From assembly GCA_028281765.1 (NCBI GenBank), contig JANQJF010000034.1, positions 1 to 64,000 of the forward strand: DNA of 64,000 nucleotides, written 5' to 3'. The notes beneath the pieces are model-generated. The model had not been told where the DNA came from and searched no databases. It saw only the letters and a list, made by a program, of their open reading frames with translations. A program made the translations under genes and the position numbers. Of the stretch, positions 27,473-35,555 are shown in pieces; within the stretch, counting starts at the first letter, position 1, and each line of letters opens with the position of its first letter. The DNA comes from Planctomycetota bacterium. GTDB taxonomy: Bacteria; Planctomycetota; UBA1135; UBA2386.

Positions 27473-27933
27473 CGCTGCCCCCTCGGGCGCAACGCGATGA
27501 CGCTCTCGATCGTCGGCCCAGCCCCGACACCGGACCGTCGACGGCGCAACGTCAACGCCACGTGGACGACACCTCGCGCCGTAGTCACGCTCCAATCGCG
27601 GAAGCAGCTCGCGAGGACGGTCGGCCCGGCGGAATCCCGGCGGACGAGTCGGTTCTCTTCCAGCGCGAAACCGATCCCCTCTCCGGCCACCTCGAGCTCG
27701 AGCCGCCCGTCACGAACGCCTGCGTCCGTGGCGCCGCGCACGTCGTCCTCGATCGTGCGCAACGCACGACGAAGCGAGGCCAGATCCGACGAGTATTCCG
27801 TCGCCCAGACCTGCTCCTTGCCGGCGCGCAGACGGAACTCCGCGATCGACGTGACTGCGAACCCCAGCAACCCGACGGCCACCATGAGTTCGAACAGCAT
27901 GTAGCCTCCGACGCCACTCGTTCGTCCGTTCAT
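27469..27933 (-). CDS. GspJ-like minor pseudopilin
   Basis: A 154-residue protein with a class III signal: GGY followed by MLFELMVAVGLLGFAVTS, a prepilin peptidase site with Glu at position 5 of the mature protein. The body contains RRALRTIEDDVRGAT and later strand patterns, as in GspJ/PulJ. The start is the ATG at 27933, overlapping the previous gene by 4 bp. It probably forms part of the pseudopilus tip of a type II secretion-like machine. Confidence 0.72.
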   Translation of the reverse strand: MNGRTSGVGGYMLFELMVAVGLLGFAVTSIAEFRLRAGKEQVWATEYSSDLASLRRALRTIEDDVRGATDAGVRDGRLELEVAGEGIGFALEENRLVRRDSAGPTVLASCFRDWSVTTARGVVHVALTLRRRRSGVGAGPTIESVIALRPRGQR

Positions 27934-28334
27934 CGTTTCGCCTCCTGCGCCCTCAGTGTCGAGAGCGCGATCCGTCGCGCTCGCTCGGCGCCCGCGGGCA
28001 GCCACTCGACCACGACCTCGATCGCGAGCAGTCGATCCCGAGGCGAGCCTTCGGGGACGATCGTGATCGTTCCCCGTACGCCTTCGAGCCCGTCGACTCT
28101 TCCGGTGTCGAACTCCACCTTGCCCAGCACGAGGTCGCCAGGATCCATCGCGCGCAGTCGCTCGAGCTCGCTCTGGGCGACACGCACGGCGACCGTCCGC
28201 TCGAACGCGTCGCGGATGTTGCGGGCGTGGTTCTGCCCGCCGTGCACGAGACCGAAGCCGAGCACCGTCAGCACGGCGAAGGCACACACGACTTCGATCA
28301 GGGTGAATCCCCCGGTCCGATGCTTCGTCACCAT
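27930..28334 (-). CDS. GspI-like minor pseudopilin
   Basis: A 134-residue prepilin-like protein. HRTGGFTLIEVVCAFAVL holds the prepilin peptidase cleavage site (GG before F) with Glu at position 5 and a hydrophobic helix. The rest (VAQSELERLRAM, VVVEWLPAG) is like GspI. The ATG at 28334 overlaps the upstream GspF-like gene by 7 bp. It should be processed by a PilD-type peptidase, which is not in the window. Confidence 0.72.
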   Translation of the reverse strand: MVTKHRTGGFTLIEVVCAFAVLTVLGFGLVHGGQNHARNIRDAFERTVAVRVAQSELERLRAMDPGDLVLGKVEFDTGRVDGLEGVRGTITIVPEGSPRDRLLAIEVVVEWLPAGAERARRIALSTLRAQEAKR

Positions 28335-29413
28335 GGCATCTGCTCCACTGCGGCGTTGCGCACGCGCTCGAGCCATGCGAACACACCCGACCACTGCATC
28401 GCGATCGCGACGCCGAACACGAGCAGGGCCGCGACCTGGAACTGGCGCTGCGCGCGCGCGAACGATTCTGTCGCCCGCTGCACGCATCGTTCGGCGGCGT
28501 CGCGGACGCGTCCCGCGAGCTCGGCCGGGCCGGCGGACGCGCTGGACTGGAGCTGCGCGAGCACGAAACCGGGCGCACGCACTCGCGACCAGACGTCCTC
28601 GAGCCGTCCCCCACGCTCGGCACCCTCGGCAGCGGCGCGCACATCCGCCTCCAAAGACGGATGGTCGGCCGCGGCGCCGGAATCGCGGAGGGCGACGCCG
28701 AGCGGGCTGCCGTCCTCGATCCGCACGCTCAGCGCGCGCAGCCAGCGCGCGGTCGCGAGCAAACGCAGGCGCGGCCCGACCCACGGCGCACGACCGAGCA
28801 GTCGCTGCACGACACCGTTCCGCGTGGTGATCGACCACCAAACGAAGAGCGCGAGGGCCGCAGCCAGGATCGCGATCATGCGACCGGGACCGACGTCGGC
28901 GACGCCGCCCTCGAGCGTCGAAGCCAGCCGCTGCTGCGCCGTCGTGGCATGCCAAGAGAACGCGAGCAGGATCACGGCGAGCAGGGCGGGATAGGCCGTG
29001 GTCACGCTCATCCGATAGCGCAGCCCTTCGAGCGTATCCTGTTCGTCCGCGAGGGAGCGAAGCACGCGCGCGAGTCCCGCCCGACCGTCCACGGCCTCGA
29101 TCGCCGCGACGACGTGGCGCGGGAAGACGCGCGCCGCGGTCAACGCGTCCGCGATCGGCCGCCCGGCGTCCAAGGTATCCGCGATCACGTCGAGCCGCCG
29201 ACTCTCTCGCCTTCTCACACAGCTCGCGGCGCGCCGCAGCACGGGCGCCATCGCGGTCTGCCGCTGCGTCGCGAGCGCCAGCAGCTCGAGCGTCTGACGG
29301 ACGAACTCCCGTTCTCCCCTGCGGCGCAACGCGCGCGCGAAACCCGACAGCAGGAGGTATCCCGCGCAGATCGAGATCGCGAGCAGCACCCATTCCGGCA
29401 CGTCGAACTTCAT
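28328..29413 (-). CDS. Second GspF/PilC-like inner-membrane protein, divergent copy
   Basis: A 361-residue protein with hydrophobic segments near residues 8-26, 165-180, 205-220 and 325-345 and two T2SF-like helical domains (AIEAVDGRAGLARVLRSLAD is the recognisable piece, matching the VEAGVESGDVAGVL region of the other copy). It follows the first GspF-like gene with a 4-bp overlap. It is more diverged from the family than the first copy and lacks some of its usual motifs. Two tandem platform proteins in one operon suggest either a hetero-oligomer or a Tad-like arrangement (TadB/TadC); the ATPase is GspE-like rather than TadA-like. Confidence 0.7.
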   Translation of the reverse strand: MKFDVPEWVLLAISICAGYLLLSGFARALRRRGEREFVRQTLELLALATQRQTAMAPVLRRAASCVRRRESRRLDVIADTLDAGRPIADALTAARVFPRHVVAAIEAVDGRAGLARVLRSLADEQDTLEGLRYRMSVTTAYPALLAVILLAFSWHATTAQQRLASTLEGGVADVGPGRMIAILAAALALFVWWSITTRNGVVQRLLGRAPWVGPRLRLLATARWLRALSVRIEDGSPLGVALRDSGAAADHPSLEADVRAAAEGAERGGRLEDVWSRVRAPGFVLAQLQSSASAGPAELAGRVRDAAERCVQRATESFARAQRQFQVAALLVFGVAIAMQWSGVFAWLERVRNAAVEQMPW

Positions 29414-30492
29414 CCGCCGAACACCTGGCTCATGAACTCGTAGGCGGGCTTCACGTAGTCGAGCGCGAACAGCAGCACGACGAGGCCGACCGCCACTTCC
29501 ACGGCGGGCACGGCGTACGCCGCCACGCGATCCGTCGCGCGCTGCAGTCGCGAGCGATACACGGACGCGATGTCCTCGAGCGCGCGCACGCTGACCTCGC
29601 TCGAGCCCGCCGCTTCGACGAACCAGAGGAGATGCGGCGGAAGCAGCTCGCCGGCACGCAGCGAACCACTCAGGTTCTCGCCACGCTCCGCCTGCGCGAC
29701 CATGCGCTCGATCTGCCGGCGCACCTCGTCGCTCTCGGCCCCTGCAGCGCACAGCTCGAGCGCCCGCGGTAGCGGCAGTCCACGCCGCAGCAACAGCGCC
29801 ATCGTCGACGCGAAGCCGGCCTTCGCCGCGTAGCCCCGCATTCGACCGACGAACGGAACCCGGTAGCGAACGCCGCGCGGCCCCGACCCCGGATCGAGCG
29901 GTTTGCGCAGCGCCGCGAAAATCAACCCGATGAGCGGCAACACGACGAGCACGCCGACAGCACTCCAGCCGAACGACCAGCCGCGACTCGCGTCCCCGCT
30001 CACGACGTTCCCCAGCCACAGGTCGAACTGGACGCTCACCTGATCGAGAGTGCGCGGCACGGCGAGCGCGATCGCGATCCCGACCGCCAGGACCACGGCT
30101 GCCACGACCAACGGGTATTCGAGCTTGCGACGCAGTCCGTCGCGCACGCGCGCGCGGAGGCTCGCGTCGACCGAGATGTCGCGCAGCACGCCCGCGACGT
30201 CCCCGCTCTCCACTCCGGCTTCGACGAGCGCGCGGTAGACCGGCGGGAAGCTCGTCCCCCGTCGGGCGTAGGCTTCGGCGAACGGCACGCCTTGCTCGAG
30301 GTCGCGCGCCAGCGCCGCGCAATCGTCTCGGAACGCCGAACGCTCGAGGTCGTGCTGCAGCGCCGTCAGGGCGCCAGCGACCGGTCGCCCGGCCGCGCAG
30401 AACTCCGCGAGGTTCGCGTGCAGCATCGCGAGATCGCCGTAGGGCGTTTGCCGGGTCGCGGCATTCGGATCATCGATCACGTCCGAGGACAC
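29410..30492 (-). CDS. GspF/PilC-family inner-membrane platform protein
   Basis: A 360-residue type II secretion F protein. First domain: FPPVYRALVEAGVESGDVAGVL; second: GFASTMALLLRRGLPLPRAL and a later FVEAAGSSEVSVRALEDIA. Transmembrane helices lie near residues 126-145, 170-195 and 335-352. It is the membrane platform that couples the ATPase to pseudopilus assembly. It starts at a GTG (30492) with a strong ribosome binding site (AAGGAGG, 6 bases upstream), nested 23 bp inside the end of the ATPase gene. Confidence 0.83.
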   Translation of the reverse strand: MSSDVIDDPNAATRQTPYGDLAMLHANLAEFCAAGRPVAGALTALQHDLERSAFRDDCAALARDLEQGVPFAEAYARRGTSFPPVYRALVEAGVESGDVAGVLRDISVDASLRARVRDGLRRKLEYPLVVAAVVLAVGIAIALAVPRTLDQVSVQFDLWLGNVVSGDASRGWSFGWSAVGVLVVLPLIGLIFAALRKPLDPGSGPRGVRYRVPFVGRMRGYAAKAGFASTMALLLRRGLPLPRALELCAAGAESDEVRRQIERMVAQAERGENLSGSLRAGELLPPHLLWFVEAAGSSEVSVRALEDIASVYRSRLQRATDRVAAYAVPAVEVAVGLVVLLFALDYVKPAYEFMSQVFGG

Positions 30493-31594
30493 GGAGCACC
30501 TCCTTCTCGTCGGTCACACCTCGGGCTACGAGTCGCTCGGCGACACTCCGCAGCCCTTCGAATTTTCCTTCGCACGCTGCCGCCGCGAGCGTCCGACCAT
30601 CACGCCGATCGAGCACGGCGCGCCGGAGCGCATCGTGCATCGGCAACCACTCGGCGAGCAGCACGCGCCCGTCGTATCCCGCACCACCACAGCGTGCGCA
30701 GCCTTCGCCTTCGCAAGCGGCGCAGCGGCGACGCAGGAGTCGCTGAGCGAGCACGCCGCGAACCGTGGTCGTCAACACGAAGGGCTCCACCCCCATCTCG
30801 AGCAGCCGAGCGAACACTTCCGGCGCGCTGCCCGCGTGCACGGTCGAAGCGACCAGGTGCCCAGTGAGCCCCGCCTCGAGCGCGATCGCCGCGGTCTCTC
30901 GGTCGCGGATCTCCCCGAGCAGGAGCACGTCCGGGTCCTGCCGCAGCAGAGAACGCAGCGCGCGCGCGAAGTCCAGACCCGCGGCGGCATCGACCTCGGC
31001 CTGCACGACACCGTCGATGCGTCGCTCGACTGGATCCTCGACCGACACGATCGTGCGCTCGTGATCACTGCCCACGAGGTGGCGCAGACACGAGTAGAGA
31101 GTCGTCGTCTTGCCGCTGCCACTCGGCCCGGTCAGCAAGACAACGCCGTCCGGCTGCTCGATCGCATCGCTCAGCTGCGCCAGGACCTGCGGCTCGAGAC
31201 CGAGCTCGGACAGCTCCCGCGGCGCGTCCTGGCCGGCCTCGAAACGAAGCGCCACACGTTCACCATGCACGGTCGGGAACGTCGCGACGCGCACGTCCCC
31301 GGTCGCACCCTCGACGCGTGACGCCGGCATCCGCCCTTCTTGCGGCAGGTCTTGGCGGTAGACGAGCAGATCGGCGAGCGCCTTGCATCGCCCGACGACG
31401 TGGCCCCCGACCGACGCCGGAATCTCACCGACGGTTCGCAACACGCCATCGCGCCGCATCCGCACGCGCCACACGTCCGCACCCGGATCGAAGCTCAGAT
31501 CGCTGGCCCGGTCGCGCGTCGCGACGTCGAGCCAGTGTGCGACGATCGCCGGCGCATCGCTCTCGGCACGCGTTGTGTGGATGAGATCGGGCAC
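30470..31594 (-). CDS. GspE/PilB-family secretion ATPase, short form
   Basis: A 374-residue cytoplasmic ATPase powering pseudopilus assembly. It has Walker A GPSGSGKTTT, the Asp box (SVEDPVER), Walker B (DPDVLLLGEIRD), the His box (GHLVASTVHAG), and a C-terminal zinc finger with two CxxC pairs (CAAC and CARC). It is short: the N1 domain that binds GspL is missing, and the protein begins close to N2/C-domain sequence (SDLSFDPGADVWRVRMRRDG). The listed start is a GTG at 31594 without a clear ribosome binding site, so the N-terminus is uncertain. First gene of the operon. Confidence 0.88.
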   Translation of the reverse strand: MPDLIHTTRAESDAPAIVAHWLDVATRDRASDLSFDPGADVWRVRMRRDGVLRTVGEIPASVGGHVVGRCKALADLLVYRQDLPQEGRMPASRVEGATGDVRVATFPTVHGERVALRFEAGQDAPRELSELGLEPQVLAQLSDAIEQPDGVVLLTGPSGSGKTTTLYSCLRHLVGSDHERTIVSVEDPVERRIDGVVQAEVDAAAGLDFARALRSLLRQDPDVLLLGEIRDRETAAIALEAGLTGHLVASTVHAGSAPEVFARLLEMGVEPFVLTTTVRGVLAQRLLRRRCAACEGEGCARCGGAGYDGRVLLAEWLPMHDALRRAVLDRRDGRTLAAAACEGKFEGLRSVAERLVARGVTDEKEVLRVLGRDR

Positions 31595-31944
31595 ATCGTG
31601 TCATCGAACCGCCGCGCGGGCTCCCTCGACCCGGGGCGCGAACCCCCGCCGGCATCGACCCGATCCATGCGGCGTGGGGCGACGCGCGGCCGCACGATCC
31701 AGCCGCCGAACGACCCGATATGGGACGCTCGCGGTCCTCATTGCCATCCATTTCGGGTGACGGCGTCACGCGGTGAACGTTTGGACAAAAGTGGCGGATG
31801 ACGCCGAGTTCGACCCCGGCGTGGCATCGACGCTTCCAGCAACCCGGACAAGAGGGCGGATTCCGCGAATCCATAGTGGTCGTATACTCGTCACACTGTC
31901 ACTTCCCCCGGTGACGCCACCTCCGCCATCTCTCTCTCATTGCG
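31595..31944. promoter_or_regulatory. 350-bp divergent intergenic region between secretion operon and DUF1111 genes
   Basis: I find no gene here. A good -10-like TATACT lies at 31883-31888, about 55 bp before the DUF1111 start codon, with only a weak -35 (TTCCGC at 31861). Two small dyads share one half-site: GTGAC-N3-GTCAC at 31757-31769 and GTCAC-N8-GTGAC at 31898-31915, with another GTCAC at 31890. They could be operator sites for one regulator. Confidence 0.4.
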
Positions 31945-33279
31945 ATGAACCGCGTACTATTCCTCCTCGGGCTCCTGCTTGCCTTCGCGCTGCCGGCGTG
32001 CAGCAGCGGCAGCAGCGGACCCGCTCCCGAAGTCACGCCTGATGACCCGGTTCCGGATCCCGTGCCCGGCCCGGTCCCCGACCCTGATCCGGATCCTGAC
32101 CCGGATCCCGACCCGGACCCGCTGCCGGTCGTCAACCTCGGCGACCCCCGCCCGGATCTCACGGCCGATCAGCTCGCCGCGTTCCAGCGCGGGCGCGAAG
32201 TCTTCCTGAAGCGCTTCAAGCCGAGTGAAGGCATGGGGCCGCTCTACAACGCGACGTCGTGCAAGTCTTGCCACAGCGCACCCGTGCCCGGCGGAGGCTC
32301 GGACCTGTATCGCAACTTCTACGTCGCGCAGTACGGCAACGAGTTCTTCGCATCGAACCTGCCCGGCCTGCCGAGCCCGGTCGTCCCCGCGTTCGGCTCG
32401 GTGTCGAACCCGGAATTCACGCTCGAGGGCGGCCGCCGCTCGATGCCGGACAACGTCGGCATCTTCGAGGTCATGGCCGACCAGCGGAACGCGATCCCGA
32501 TGTTCGGCGTCGGCCTGTTCGAGTTGATCAGCGACACGACGATCCTCGCGAACTCGGATCCGGACGACGCGAACGGTGACGGCATCAGCGGTCGCGCGAA
32601 CAGCGACGGCGCCGGCCTCGGCCGCCTCGGCTCGAAGGCGCAGTCGAACAACATCGAACTGTTCACGCGTGCGCCTCTCTTCAACCAGATGGGCATCACG
32701 ACCCTGCCGTTCCTGGGGACCGGCGCGACCGTGAGCGCCGGCCACACCGCGTTCATCGCGCAGGCCTCCGGCAACCCGAACGACCCGACGACCGACTTCG
32801 ACGCCGTTCCCGATCCGGAGATGGCGGCCTCGGACCTCGGAGACCTCATCGCGTTCTCGCGTTTCCTCGCGCCACCGCAGAAGAAGGGATTCAACGAAGC
32901 CGCAGTGCGCGGCGAAGTCGAGTTCGCCAACATCGGCTGCGTGAAGTGCCACATCCCGGCGCTCGAATCGTCGCAGGGACCGGTCGAGGCCTACACCGAT
33001 CTCCTGATCCACGACATGGGTCCGGAACTCGCCGGCAAGGTCTCGTTCGGCGTGCCGCAGGCCAGCGCGACCGACCCCGACACGACGGAGGCCGAATGGC
33101 GCACCGCTCCGCTCTGGGGCGTTTCGCACATCGGCCCGTGGATGCACGACGGACGCGCATCGTCGCTCGACGAAGCGATCCGCATGCACGGTGGTGAAGC
33201 TCAGGCGATCCGCGATGCCTACATCGCGCTTCCCGAGACGGCCCGTTTCGAAATCCTGGAATTCCTGAGGCACCTGTAA
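31945..33279 (+). CDS. DUF1111 di-heme oxidoreductase-like lipoprotein
   Basis: A 444-residue exported di-heme protein. A lipoprotein signal (lipobox LPAC) is followed by a Pro-Asp repeat linker (residues 30-60), then the catalytic-like domain with two heme c motifs, CKSCH near residue 108 and CVKCH near residue 332. RSMPDNVGIFE and WMHDGRASSLDEAI fit the DUF1111 family (thiol-oxidoreductase-like), relatives of di-heme cytochrome c peroxidases. Acidic DANGDGISGRANSDG resembles a calcium site. The reaction is unknown; it probably acts in periplasmic electron transfer. Its stop overlaps the next gene by one base; that gene is a paralogue. Confidence 0.87.
   Translation: MNRVLFLLGLLLAFALPACSSGSSGPAPEVTPDDPVPDPVPGPVPDPDPDPDPDPDPDPLPVVNLGDPRPDLTADQLAAFQRGREVFLKRFKPSEGMGPLYNATSCKSCHSAPVPGGGSDLYRNFYVAQYGNEFFASNLPGLPSPVVPAFGSVSNPEFTLEGGRRSMPDNVGIFEVMADQRNAIPMFGVGLFELISDTTILANSDPDDANGDGISGRANSDGAGLGRLGSKAQSNNIELFTRAPLFNQMGITTLPFLGTGATVSAGHTAFIAQASGNPNDPTTDFDAVPDPEMAASDLGDLIAFSRFLAPPQKKGFNEAAVRGEVEFANIGCVKCHIPALESSQGPVEAYTDLLIHDMGPELAGKVSFGVPQASATDPDTTEAEWRTAPLWGVSHIGPWMHDGRASSLDEAIRMHGGEAQAIRDAYIALPETARFEILEFLRHL
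32041..32124 (+). repeat. Low-complexity Pro-Asp coding repeat
   Basis: About 14 copies of a degenerate 6-bp unit encoding Asp-Pro / Val-Pro dipeptides (for example GATCCGGATCCT). It encodes the extended linker between the lipid anchor and the heme domain, a stalk typical of surface lipoproteins. Such tracts are prone to slippage and length change between strains. Confidence 0.8.
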
Positions 33280-34370
33280 TGCGACTGGCTTCTCTCTCCT
33301 TGGTCTCGGTCGTCGCATCGCTCGCCTTCGTGCAAGGCACAGGCACTGACGACGAGAGTATCGAGCGCGGTCGCGCGCTCTTCGACAAGGCGTTCACGCA
33401 GGCCGAAGGTCTCGGCGCGCCGGAAATGAACGCGGACAGCTGTCGCGCCTGCCATCAGGATCCCGCGATGGGCGGCGCTGGCCCACTCGAGTTGAACGTC
33501 TCGCGCTTCGCGCGCGACAACGGCGGCGCGGGTCCGTTCGAGAACCTCGACGGCGGCCAAGGGCTCAGCAAGCTCTATCCGCCGATGCACCCCGGTCGCG
33601 AGGAGCATCCCGAAGGTCCGGACGGCGCCGACGTGTTCGAACAACGGCAGACGCCCTCCGTGTTCGGGGATGGCTTGATCGACGAGATCCCCGGCATCGT
33701 GATCACGTCGCACGAAGACACGCTCGACGCGAACGGCGATGGCATCTTCGGTGTCGCGCGCCGGATCGACGTCAACGGCGTCATCGAGATCGGCCGCTTC
33801 GGCTGGAAGGGCCAAGTCCCGCGCCTCGCCGACTTCGTCAACGACGCGATGATGGGCGAACTCGGGATCACGACCCCGGACAACGGACGCGGCTTCGCCG
33901 GCCTCTCCGACGGCGACCCCGTCGCAGACCCGGAGATCTCGCAACAGGACGTCGACGACATGACCGCGTTCTTGAAGAGCCTGCCCGCCCCGGCGCGTGG
34001 CGGCTCGACGGATCCGCGCGTCGTCGAAGGTCTCGGGCTCTTCCACGAGATCGGCTGCGCGATCTGCCACATCCCGAGTCTCCCGGGTCCGAACGGCCCG
34101 GTCCCGCTCTACTCGAACCTGCTGCTCCACGACGTCATGCCGACGGACTTCCGCGGCATGTCCGAGCCGGGCGCGCCGTCCGGCATGTTCCAGACGCCTC
34201 CGCTGTGGGGCATCAAGGACACCGCGCCGTACATGCACGACGGTCGCGCCGAAGACCTGCAAGATGCGATCCTCGCGCACTACAGCGAAGCGGAGCAGGT
34301 GCGTCAGAACTACGAAGCGTTGACGGATCGGCAGAAGGCCGCGCTCATCCTCTTCCTCGAGGATCTATAG
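33279..34370 (+). CDS. Second DUF1111 di-heme protein, paralogue of the preceding gene
   Basis: A 363-residue exported protein with a cleavable-type signal and two heme motifs, CRACH near residue 65 and CAICH near residue 265. It shares with its neighbour the DANGDGIFGVARRIDVNG calcium-like loop, the order of motifs and the near-C-terminal PPLWGIKDTAPYMHDGRAED. It starts on the last base of the upstream stop codon (TAATG), so the two are translationally coupled and may form a hetero-dimer or successive electron carriers. No lipobox was seen, unlike the first copy. Confidence 0.85.
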   Translation: MRLASLSLVSVVASLAFVQGTGTDDESIERGRALFDKAFTQAEGLGAPEMNADSCRACHQDPAMGGAGPLELNVSRFARDNGGAGPFENLDGGQGLSKLYPPMHPGREEHPEGPDGADVFEQRQTPSVFGDGLIDEIPGIVITSHEDTLDANGDGIFGVARRIDVNGVIEIGRFGWKGQVPRLADFVNDAMMGELGITTPDNGRGFAGLSDGDPVADPEISQQDVDDMTAFLKSLPAPARGGSTDPRVVEGLGLFHEIGCAICHIPSLPGPNGPVPLYSNLLLHDVMPTDFRGMSEPGAPSGMFQTPPLWGIKDTAPYMHDGRAEDLQDAILAHYSEAEQVRQNYEALTDRQKAALILFLEDL

Positions 34371-34372
34371 CA

Positions 34373-35446
34373 CTGCCGTCGCGACGCCATCGACTGGCCG
34401 TCGCGTGCAGCGGCGCGCTGCTGTTCCCCGCGTGCAGCGAGGAGAAAGGCAGCGCGCCGCCGATCGACGCCAAGTCCGTGCACTTCGCAGTGCGCGGCCG
34501 CTGGCCCGACCCGACCGCGCTGACCTACTGGATCGACGCGCGCCGGTCCCCCGTTGCGGAAGACGCGATGCGCGCCGAGATCGCGCGCGCGTGCGCCACG
34601 TGGAAGGCGACGGGCCTCGCGGCGTTCGCGCCCGCGCGCGATCGCGAGTCGGCGTCGGTGGTGCTCAGCTGGCACCGCGGGCACCACGGCGCGTGTGAAC
34701 CGTTCGGCATCAGCGACAGCGTGGCGCACTCGGGCCCGGTGCGGCCGGGCACGTTCGTGCACTTCGACGCGGGACGCGAATGGAGCACCAGCGGAGACGG
34801 CGAAGCGTACTCCGTCTACGCGACCGCGTTGCACGAGCTCGGTCACGTGCTGGGCCTGGGCCACAGTCTCGCGAAGGACGCCGTGATGCGCACGGGAACG
34901 ATCGAAGAGGCTCCGCTCGCGCCGTCGGACCTGCTGGGCTTGCAGTCGCTCTACGGCGGTGGCGACGATCGGCCTGGTGACCTCGAGGTGAGAGGACCGG
35001 ATGGCGTGCGCACGACACTGCGCTGCGTGGCGCCGCCGGACGTGAGCGGCTTCGACGTGTTCGATGCCGACGGCGATGGACGCGATGAGATCGTGGTGTG
35101 GCGCCACGACAAGGCAGGGCTCGGCGTCGTGACGTCGTATCGGTTCGACGACGAGTGCCGGCTCGTGCGCTCGGTGGGCCCGCTGTTCGGGATGGCGTCG
35201 ACCGGAGCGGAGCACGTCGTCGCGAAGCTCGCGAGCGGGCAGCGGGTGTTCGTCGTGGTATTCGGGAACGGGAAGCGGGTGGCGCGACTGTTCGACGAGC
35301 ACGGATTGCTGGGGCCGGGGAAGGGCGTGGATCCGGAGGCTCCGGAGATCGGCGCAGCGATCGCAGCGGCGCGGCGTGAAAGGGACCGCGCGCACGGAGA
35401 TCTGAGCGGGGACGGAGTCGTGGAGACGGTTCGACGACTGCGGTAG
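34373..35446 (+). CDS. Matrixin-like zinc metalloprotease lipoprotein, likely CTG start
   Basis: A 357-residue protein with HELGHVLGLGH, the HExxHxxGxxH zinc motif of metzincins, near residue 155 and a Met-turn candidate (DAVMRTG) 11 residues later, so probably an extracellular peptidase of the M10/matrixin type. The C-terminal 150 residues hold a VCBS-like piece (FDVFDADGDGRDEIVVW). There is no ATG, GTG or TTG between the upstream stop and the signal sequence. A CTG at 34373 gives LPSRRHRLAVACSGALLFPAC, an excellent lipoprotein signal, with GAGGA 9 bases before it. It begins 2 bp after the DUF1111 stop, so likely the same operon. Confidence 0.78.
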   Translation: MPSRRHRLAVACSGALLFPACSEEKGSAPPIDAKSVHFAVRGRWPDPTALTYWIDARRSPVAEDAMRAEIARACATWKATGLAAFAPARDRESASVVLSWHRGHHGACEPFGISDSVAHSGPVRPGTFVHFDAGREWSTSGDGEAYSVYATALHELGHVLGLGHSLAKDAVMRTGTIEEAPLAPSDLLGLQSLYGGGDDRPGDLEVRGPDGVRTTLRCVAPPDVSGFDVFDADGDGRDEIVVWRHDKAGLGVVTSYRFDDECRLVRSVGPLFGMASTGAEHVVAKLASGQRVFVVVFGNGKRVARLFDEHGLLGPGKGVDPEAPEIGAAIAAARRERDRAHGDLSGDGVVETVRRLR

Positions 35447-35555
35447 CACGGCGGCCGAGTTTCGGAAGTTCGAGTAGCCGGCGCACGGCACGCGATCGGC
35501 ACGGCCGAGCCTTCCGGGGCTTGCGAGTGGGACGAGCGCGGTCGACGATCCCGTC

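Noticed and set aside
32041..32124. CRISPR-like or satellite repeat
   Set aside because: The repeat is a 6-bp coding repeat for a Pro-Asp linker in frame with the lipoprotein; there are no spacers.
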